Of a stretch of 19,739 bases of DNA, positions 15,433 to 19,739 are shown in pieces. Source of the stretch: an uncultured Terrimonas sp. (lineage in GTDB: Bacteria; Bacteroidota; Bacteroidia; Chitinophagales; Chitinophagaceae); assembly GCA_946886925.1 (NCBI GenBank), contig CAMPJQ010000004.1:1-19739 (forward strand), written 5' to 3'. The notes under the pieces were generated by a model. That model was not told where the DNA came from. It did no database searches and was given only the letters and a program-made list of their open reading frames with translations. The position numbers were made by a program, and so were the translations under genes. Position 1 is the stretch's first letter, and every line of letters begins with the position of its first letter.

Positions 15433-15969
15433 ATGATACTATCTGATACAAGAATACTCGAAGAAATAGAAAAAGGAACGATTAAATTAGTGCCTTACAA
15501 CAGGGAATGTTTGGGGAGCAACTCTTACGATGTGCACCTGGGAAAATGGTTGGCCACTTACCGCGAACATATATTGGATGCCAAAAAGCACAATGAAATA
15601 GAATACTTTGAAATCCCGGATGAGGGGTTTGTATTGTACCCCCATATTTTTTACCTCGGCGCAACGCTTGAGTATACAGAAACCCATGCCCATGTACCTT
15701 TTCTGGAAGGCAAATCTTCTACTGGTCGCCTGGGTATTGATATACATGCCACTGCCGGTAAGGGCGATGTTGGTTTTTGCGGTAACTGGACGCTGGAAAT
15801 ATCCGTTAAGCAGCCGGTGCGCATTTATAAAGGCATGCCGATCGGTCAATTGATCTATTTTCCGGTGGATGGTGAAATTGAGGTGAAATACAACCAGAAA
15901 AAAAATGCCAAGTACAGTGGTCAGCCTGAAAAGCCTATTGAGAGCATGATGTGGAAGAACAAGTTTTGA
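15433..15969 (+). CDS. dcd: dCTP deaminase
   Basis: Cytoplasmic enzyme that deaminates dCTP to dUTP, feeding dTMP synthesis. Homotrimeric dUTPase-fold protein. At 178 residues the length is normal. Active-site motifs: G93-K-S95-S96-T-G-R99-L-G with the substrate-binding Ser and Arg, and W119-T-L-E122 with the catalytic Glu after D112-V-G-F-C-G. Some family members also hydrolyse dUTP; the D-x-G-F-x-G form seen here, unlike the D-P-G-W of the enteric deaminase, is similar to the bifunctional ones, but this is not decisive. It is divergent from the transferase gene with 68 bases between them. A TAATTTTG at 15320-15327 could be a promoter, about 105 bases upstream of the ATG. Identification is very secure. 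Confidence 0.95.
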   Translation: MILSDTRILEEIEKGTIKLVPYNRECLGSNSYDVHLGKWLATYREHILDAKKHNEIEYFEIPDEGFVLYPHIFYLGATLEYTETHAHVPFLEGKSSTGRLGIDIHATAGKGDVGFCGNWTLEISVKQPVRIYKGMPIGQLIYFPVDGEIEVKYNQKKNAKYSGQPEKPIESMMWKNKF

Positions 15970-16010
15970 ATGTGAGAAATGTGGGAATGTGAAAGTGTGG
16001 TAATTTGAAA
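15969..16010. repeat. Degenerate tandem repeat of AATGTGRRA type after dcd
   Basis: Starting at the last base of the dcd stop, the plus strand reads AATGTGAGA, AATGTGGG, AATGTGAA, AGTGTGGT, AATTTGAA, five 8- to 9-base units with growing divergence. It lies in the convergent gap between dcd and the esterase gene. Confidence 0.5.
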
Positions 16011-16023
16011 ACGGGGAGAGGTT

Positions 16024-16051
16024 TGCAGGTTACAGGGTACAAGTTGCAGGT
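16024..16051. repeat. Four 7-bp tandem repeats (TRCARGK)
   Basis: Four contiguous heptamers on the plus strand: TGCAGGT, TACAGGG, TACAAGT, TGCAGGT. They follow the previous array in the gap between dcd and the esterase gene. The strict 7-base period, with first and last units identical, makes chance unlikely. Confidence 0.65.
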
Positions 16052-16063
16052 GTTCAACTGTTA

Positions 16064-16084
16064 ACAATAAACCACAAACAATAA
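16064..16084. repeat. Three 7-bp tandem repeats (ACAATAA type)
   Basis: Heptamers ACAATAA, ACCACAA, ACAATAA on the plus strand, the same unit family as at 8927-8954 in another gap 7 kb away. It ends 14 bases before the esterase stop codon. Confidence 0.6.
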
Positions 16085-16098
16085 ATCTGAGGATGTTA

Positions 16099-17256
16099 TT
16101 ACTGATCTAACAATTTCATCACTGCTTCATCGCCCATTACGGCATTGGCAGGACGCGGGTGTGATTCATTAAAAACCTCCAGGTCTTTCTGATCCAGTAC
16201 TTTTGCGGGTGTTTCATCAATATTTCCGTCGGAGCCTGTAACCGCTTCCAGGTTCAGCTTAAGGTATCTGGCCATAAAAGGATACATGGCTTTTCGCTTG
16301 GAAGGACCATAGTCATGTTTTTCATCGGCCAGGTGAACCAATGCAACATTGTTCTCTTTTTCATGCAAGCGATACACCTTCTGCATAAAGGGGTATTCTA
16401 GTGCGGGATTGTTTTTTGTCCAGTCATCACCATCTGAAATGAGTAACATGGGTCTTGGAGCGGCTAACGCGGCAATCTCCACATTGTTGGTTTGAAAATC
16501 GCCTTTCTTATGAATGGGCATACCGCTCTCGCAGGTGCAACCACCAAAGAAATGTGACGATACCATTACGCAGGGCACGGAAACCTTAATGCGCGGATCA
16601 AGCGCCGTTAACAAAAAGGTTTGTGTACCACCGCCGGAAGCTCCGGTTACAGCTATCCGATCCGGATCCACACCCCGAAGCGACAATAAGTAGTCCAGTG
16701 CTCTTACACTATTAATGGTTTGTAATTTCAATGCCTTTGCGATCCGGTGCTGACACTGTTTTGAATCGCCATATCCAATCATATCCCATGCAAAAACCAC
16801 AGCGCCCATGCGGGCTAAAGTGGCACAGCGTTTTTGCATCTGTTCATGAAATCTGCCACTCGGATCATCCCAGTGCCCATGCGGACTGAGAATACCAGCG
16901 TAGGATTTTTGTGGTTGAAGCGGCCGGTATAAGTTCCCCGTAACATAAAAACCGGGCAGGCTTTCAAAAGCCACATTTTCCACCGTATAGCCATCCATTA
17001 TTTTTTTGCTGTGTACAATGGGTGCCGATGCGGGTTTAGCGGGCATGGTTTCTAATTGCATGCCTCCGCGTATGCGTGCGCGTATTTGTTCTGCACGGTG
17101 CTGCCAGTCGTTTAAAGAAGCAGGCGTATGTTCCTCTAAAAATGCTTTGCCCTGCGCTTCGGTAAAATAAGCGCCTTTGCACAGTTCATCCTGGGCAGTG
17201 AGGCTGCCTGAGCTGAGCAGGCAAAGGAAGAAAGCAAATGCGGATATCTTATTCAT
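16099..17256 (-). CDS. Secreted alpha/beta-hydrolase, acetyl-xylan-esterase-like
   Basis: Predicted exported esterase of 385 residues. The N-terminus is a Sec signal peptide (about 1-21, ending S-L-T-A-Q), so it acts in the periplasm or outside. The hydrolase core shows an H126-G-H oxyanion-type region, the nucleophile elbow G205-A-S207-G-G-G, an acid in D275-G-D-D278 and the catalytic His in E312-K-H314-D-Y-G. The family includes acetyl-xylan esterases and related carbohydrate esterases, so deacetylation of a plant or microbial glycan is plausible, but the substrate cannot be read. A cysteine pair (C240, C242) follows a G-G turn in the core. It lies alone between two gaps, convergent with dcd and divergent from the membrane protein gene. 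The fold assignment is strong; the substrate is uncertain. Confidence 0.85.
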   Translation of the reverse strand: MNKISAFAFFLCLLSSGSLTAQDELCKGAYFTEAQGKAFLEEHTPASLNDWQHRAEQIRARIRGGMQLETMPAKPASAPIVHSKKIMDGYTVENVAFESLPGFYVTGNLYRPLQPQKSYAGILSPHGHWDDPSGRFHEQMQKRCATLARMGAVVFAWDMIGYGDSKQCQHRIAKALKLQTINSVRALDYLLSLRGVDPDRIAVTGASGGGTQTFLLTALDPRIKVSVPCVMVSSHFFGGCTCESGMPIHKKGDFQTNNVEIAALAAPRPMLLISDGDDWTKNNPALEYPFMQKVYRLHEKENNVALVHLADEKHDYGPSKRKAMYPFMARYLKLNLEAVTGSDGNIDETPAKVLDQKDLEVFNESHPRPANAVMGDEAVMKLLDQ

Positions 17257-17421
17257 GATGATATGAAATGAATGATGCTTTGTGAGGAGGATAATAACTG
17301 CAATCTAAGATTTTCTTTCGTAGTGCCGAAAGTAATAAAAATAGAAAACTTTCTGCCGGAAATCCTATATTTATTGAAAGTCTCCCGAACTGCTGGTTGG
17401 CGAACTCAACAATAAAAAAAA

Positions 17422-18060
17422 ATGAAAACAAAACCGACTGGAGCTCGTGCTTTTTCAACAATTGGCGCTGTATTAACCTGGTTTGCCGTGATGCTTCAGT
17501 TATACCTGATCATAGTGAACAGAACGGCTTCCATTCCCGAAACCCTTTTACGTTTTTTTACCTTCTTTACTATACTCAGCAATATATTGGTAGCAGTTTG
17601 TTTTACAGTGCTTGCATTAAAGTCCTGCTCTAAAAAAGGTAACTTTTTTTCACGTCCCGGTGTATTGAGCGCAGTTACTGTATACATTGCTATAGTTGGA
17701 GCGGTATACCAGCTTGTTTTACGTCCGCTATGGGATCCGCAGGGGATGCAAAAAATTGCTGATGAATTGTTGCACAGCTTTACGCCGGTTTATTTTCTAT
17801 TGTTCTGGCTTTTATATGTACCTAAAGCAATACTGCAATGGCAACATATTTTGTTCTGGCTGTTCTTTCCTTTGTGCTATTTAATCATCATCCTGTTGCG
17901 TGGGGCCGTGGCAGGATATTATCCGTATCCTTTTGTGGATGTGACTAAACTGGGATATGAAAAGGTATTTTTAAACTGCGGTATGGTACTGATTGCGTTT
18001 TTGTTTTTCTCAGCATTGCTGGTGACCGTTGGAAGATTTTCCAAAAAGTCTGTTGATTGA
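17422..18060 (+). CDS. Pr6Pr-type six-helix membrane protein
   Basis: Inner-membrane protein of 212 residues with six predicted helices (about 13-32, 44-66, 82-101, 119-134, 141-160, 184-204). It resembles the Pr6Pr family, distantly similar to the eukaryotic androgen-induced AIG1/FAR-17a hydrolases. Conserved-looking spots are F46-F-T-I-L-S-N54, L116-L-H118-S-F-T-P near helix four and Y167-P-Y-P-F-V-D-V between the last two helices. No function has been established for the bacterial members that I can name. The start at 17422 follows an A-rich stretch with no Shine-Dalgarno sequence, as usual in this phylum. It is a single-gene unit, divergent from the esterase and convergent with the DUF1080 gene. 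Family assignment is fairly confident; activity is unknown. Confidence 0.82.
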   Translation: MKTKPTGARAFSTIGAVLTWFAVMLQLYLIIVNRTASIPETLLRFFTFFTILSNILVAVCFTVLALKSCSKKGNFFSRPGVLSAVTVYIAIVGAVYQLVLRPLWDPQGMQKIADELLHSFTPVYFLLFWLLYVPKAILQWQHILFWLFFPLCYLIIILLRGAVAGYYPYPFVDVTKLGYEKVFLNCGMVLIAFLFFSALLVTVGRFSKKSVD

Positions 18061-18114
18061 ATAATTGTTTACACATCTTAGGGATATCGATACTGTGCTT
18101 AGGCTTCAAATAAA

Positions 18115-18156
18115 TACTGATACGATCGGACGCGGGGTGCGCCGATCGTATCAGTA
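18115..18156 (-). terminator. Perfect 15-bp hairpin between convergent genes
   Basis: TACTGATACGATCGG (18115-18129) pairs without mismatch with 18142-18156; a further CGC/GCG inside gives a short apical stem with loop GGGGT after one bulged A. It lies in the 120-base gap between the ends of the membrane-protein gene and the DUF1080 gene. Read on the minus strand the stem is followed by TTTATTTG, a weak T-rich tail, so termination of the DUF1080 operon is the best guess. On the plus strand an A-run follows. Confidence 0.55.
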
Positions 18157-18180
18157 AAAAAGATTCGCCAATTATAATTC

Positions 18181-18933
18181 TCATATATTAATATTCCTGT
18201 AATATGCTTTATTGCCATGATCCTGTAAGGCAATCTTTCCTGTTTTTGCTTTTGCATAGTCAGGATAATCTTTCCATTTCCCTTCCGTTCTTTTTTTGTT
18301 CCAGTCATCACTGCCCGCCTCAAATTCCACCACTTTCTCTCCATTCAGCCAGTGTTCAACATGCCCGTTGTTGTAAATGATGCTGCTGCTGTTCCATTGC
18401 CCAACCGGGTTTAAATGTTTTTTATTGTTGGCCGGTGTCATGGCATAATCGGCACCGGCTTTCTGCCAGTCTTCCAGTTTTTCGGGAAAGCCAATATCAT
18501 CAATTACCTGGTATTCGGGTCCCGTTTCATAAGGCGCCTGGTATTTGGCATCTTCAATTACATGATACATTACCCCGCTGTTGCTGCCTTTGTCTACTTT
18601 CCAATCCCAGGTAAGCTCAAAATTCCCATATGTTTTATCGGAAACCAGGTCACCGCCATGCGCGTCTTTTGCTGCACCCAGGCAAACCAAAGCACTATCC
18701 TGCACGGTCCAGTTCTTTACTTCACCTGTTTTAATATAACCATGCCAGCCCTTCAGTGTGCTGCCATCAAAAAGGCTTACCCATTCACCAGGTACGTTTG
18801 TTTGAGTGGTTGTAGCTACAGAGTCCGGATTAACCTCTGCTGAACCGGTATTTTCGCTACCGGCATTTCCACCGCAGGAAGTTACTGTTGTAATGAAGGC
18901 TATGAATGCCAGCTTGTACATTTTACTTTTCAT
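18181..18933 (-). CDS. DUF1080 lipoprotein (3-keto-disaccharide hydrolase family)
   Basis: Lipoprotein of 250 residues: signal peptide ending V-T-S-C20, then a Ser/Thr/Asn-rich linker (21-47), then a DUF1080 domain to the end. The domain is a concanavalin-like beta-jelly-roll; members studied in Bacteroidota cleave glycosides whose sugar has first been oxidised at C3. Typical elements here are F55-D-G-S-T-L-K-G-W, S117-N-S-G-V, E136-T-G-P-E-Y-Q-V-I-D-D and G232-K-I-A-L-Q-D-H-G. An alternative ATG at residue 5 is equally compatible with the signal. It starts 14 bases after a Gfo/Idh/MocA oxidoreductase gene on the same strand, which fits the oxidase-plus-lyase pathway. A strong hairpin follows. 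The identification is confident; the substrate is unknown. The linker DNA shares an 11-base string with the octamer array in pbpC. Confidence 0.9.
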   Translation of the reverse strand: MKSKMYKLAFIAFITTVTSCGGNAGSENTGSAEVNPDSVATTTQTNVPGEWVSLFDGSTLKGWHGYIKTGEVKNWTVQDSALVCLGAAKDAHGGDLVSDKTYGNFELTWDWKVDKGSNSGVMYHVIEDAKYQAPYETGPEYQVIDDIGFPEKLEDWQKAGADYAMTPANNKKHLNPVGQWNSSSIIYNNGHVEHWLNGEKVVEFEAGSDDWNKKRTEGKWKDYPDYAKAKTGKIALQDHGNKAYYRNINI

Positions 18934-18947
18934 TGATCATGTATATT

Positions 18948-19739
18948 TTAGTTGTTCAGAAATACGGTTTTTCCCGTTTGGGCGGAGGTTCGTGCGGCTT
19001 CCAGTATGCGCACTACAGTAACATTATTGGGCAGTGCATAAAGTCCGTCGTCTGTTACTGTAATTTTCTTTCGTACTACATCGGCCAGGTAGGTAAACGG
19101 ATTTTCATATACAGGGATATCTTTTGAAGTGTATTTACGGCTTCGTTCCACTTTGTCATTTTTTTGTTTGATGCGCATATCACTGTTGTTTACCGTAATC
19201 ACATATCCTGTATTGCCATACAGTTCCATGTCTTTCCGGCCAAAAGGCCAGTTCCATGAAGCCTCTATAATGGCCTGTGCATCGGGATAGCTTACAATAA
19301 TGGTTGCTTCATCATCCACTTTGGGATATATATTGGGTTTGAACTGCCGGGTAACAGCGGTTACCGATAAGGGCTGTTGTCCTTTCATGAGCCATGTCAT
19401 CAGATTGGCGCCGTAACATCCAAAATCTATAATAGCGCCACCCCCGTTTTGTATGGGATCGGTAAGCCAATCTAAAAATTCACTGCTTACACCAATTTCC
19501 TTCGGCCCTTCATGCCCGTGATGAAACACCGCTTTTTTTAAACCGCCTGTATAATTGCTGTCGTTCACCAACTGGTACGCTTTTGCTGTAGCCGGATACC
19601 ACGAGGTTTCATAATTGGTAAGGAGATGAATCTTATACTTACGGGCAAGCGAATCCATTTGCAATGCATGTTCCACGCTTACTGCCAGTGGTTTCTCTAC
19701 CATTACATGTATGCCTCTTGGCGCACAGGCCTGCACTAC
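18948..19739 (-). CDS. Gfo/Idh/MocA oxidoreductase, partial (N-terminus outside window)
   Basis: C-terminal two thirds of an NAD(P)-dependent sugar dehydrogenase; the frame stays open to the window edge, so the Rossmann domain is cut off and the GTG near the edge is not a start. Near the edge is the family E-K-P motif (V-M-V-E-K-P-L), whose Lys contacts cofactor and substrate. The second domain shows G-G-G-A-I-I-D-F-G-C-Y-G-A-N-L. Many family members have His at the position of the Tyr, whereas glucose-fructose oxidoreductase types have Tyr, so this is a Y-type enzyme. The likely role is oxidation of a sugar hydroxyl, perhaps C3, for the DUF1080 partner encoded 14 bases downstream. Whether it is exported cannot be judged without the N-terminus. 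Family is certain, substrate unknown. Confidence 0.92.
   Translation of the reverse strand, partial: VVQACAPRGIHVMVEKPLAVSVEHALQMDSLARKYKIHLLTNYETSWYPATAKAYQLVNDSNYTGGLKKAVFHHGHEGPKEIGVSSEFLDWLTDPIQNGGGAIIDFGCYGANLMTWLMKGQQPLSVTAVTRQFKPNIYPKVDDEATIIVSYPDAQAIIEASWNWPFGRKDMELYGNTGYVITVNNSDMRIKQKNDKVERSRKYTSKDIPVYENPFTYLADVVRKKITVTDDGLYALPNNVTVVRILEAARTSAQTGKTVFLNN

Noticed and set aside
15365..15451. 29-residue N-terminal extension of the phosphopantetheinyl transferase
   Set aside because: It overlaps the divergent dcd start and does not resemble the family's N-terminus.
1..19739. CRISPR array, tRNA, rRNA, insertion sequence or prophage genes
   Set aside because: No regularly spaced direct repeats of CRISPR size, no cloverleaf-like sequences noticed in the gaps, and no transposase, integrase or phage-like proteins.

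Overview
The window looks like chromosomal DNA of a Bacteroidota bacterium, most likely family Chitinophagaceae. This rests on protein character (lipoproteins ending their signal in an LAC-type lipobox, a very long lipoprotein alpha-2-macroglobulin, a DUF1080 sugar-lyase-type lipoprotein, a sugar-transfer ATP-grasp), on weak or absent Shine-Dalgarno sequences, and on several sites matching the Bacteroidota -7 promoter element TAnnTTTG. No tRNA, rRNA, CRISPR array, integrase or transposase was seen, so the genus cannot be named.

Left part, plus strand (1-5108): an unrecognised lipoprotein with a four-cysteine C-terminal region; a protein carrying faint protein-kinase/aminoglycoside-phosphotransferase-like catalytic motifs; an MlaE/MlaF-type ABC transporter pair (lipid trafficking) without an adjacent MCE (MlaD) subunit; and a sugar-transfer-type ATP-grasp enzyme with an uncertain start.

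Middle part, minus strand (5135-15364): sucD (TCA cycle) stands alone. After a 453-base gap holding a GC-rich patch that may be an interspersed repeat, there is an envelope-defence pair, alpha-2-macroglobulin lipoprotein followed by penicillin-binding protein 1C (pbpC). In Proteobacteria these two are the classic partners: the macroglobulin traps proteases that enter the periplasm and PBP1C repairs the peptidoglycan. A Sfp-type 4'-phosphopantetheinyl transferase lies just upstream on the same strand.

Right part (15433-19739): dcd (dCTP deaminase), divergent from the transferase; a secreted alpha/beta-hydrolase esterase (minus strand); a six-helix Pr6Pr-type membrane protein (plus); a strong 15-bp hairpin between convergent genes; and a minus-strand pair of a Gfo/Idh/MocA oxidoreductase (cut by the window edge) and a DUF1080 lipoprotein. 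Oxidoreductases and DUF1080 proteins of these families are known to work together through 3-keto-sugar intermediates.

The least expected structure is at the small scale. Two intergenic gaps carry degenerate 7-bp tandem repeats of related sequence, a third short tandem array lies next to one of them, and pbpC contains an in-frame stretch of three 8-bp repeats. The alpha-2-macroglobulin has a 21-bp in-frame duplication in an acidic insert. I found no clear evidence of a new defence or mobile system; most genes are conserved housekeeping or envelope functions.
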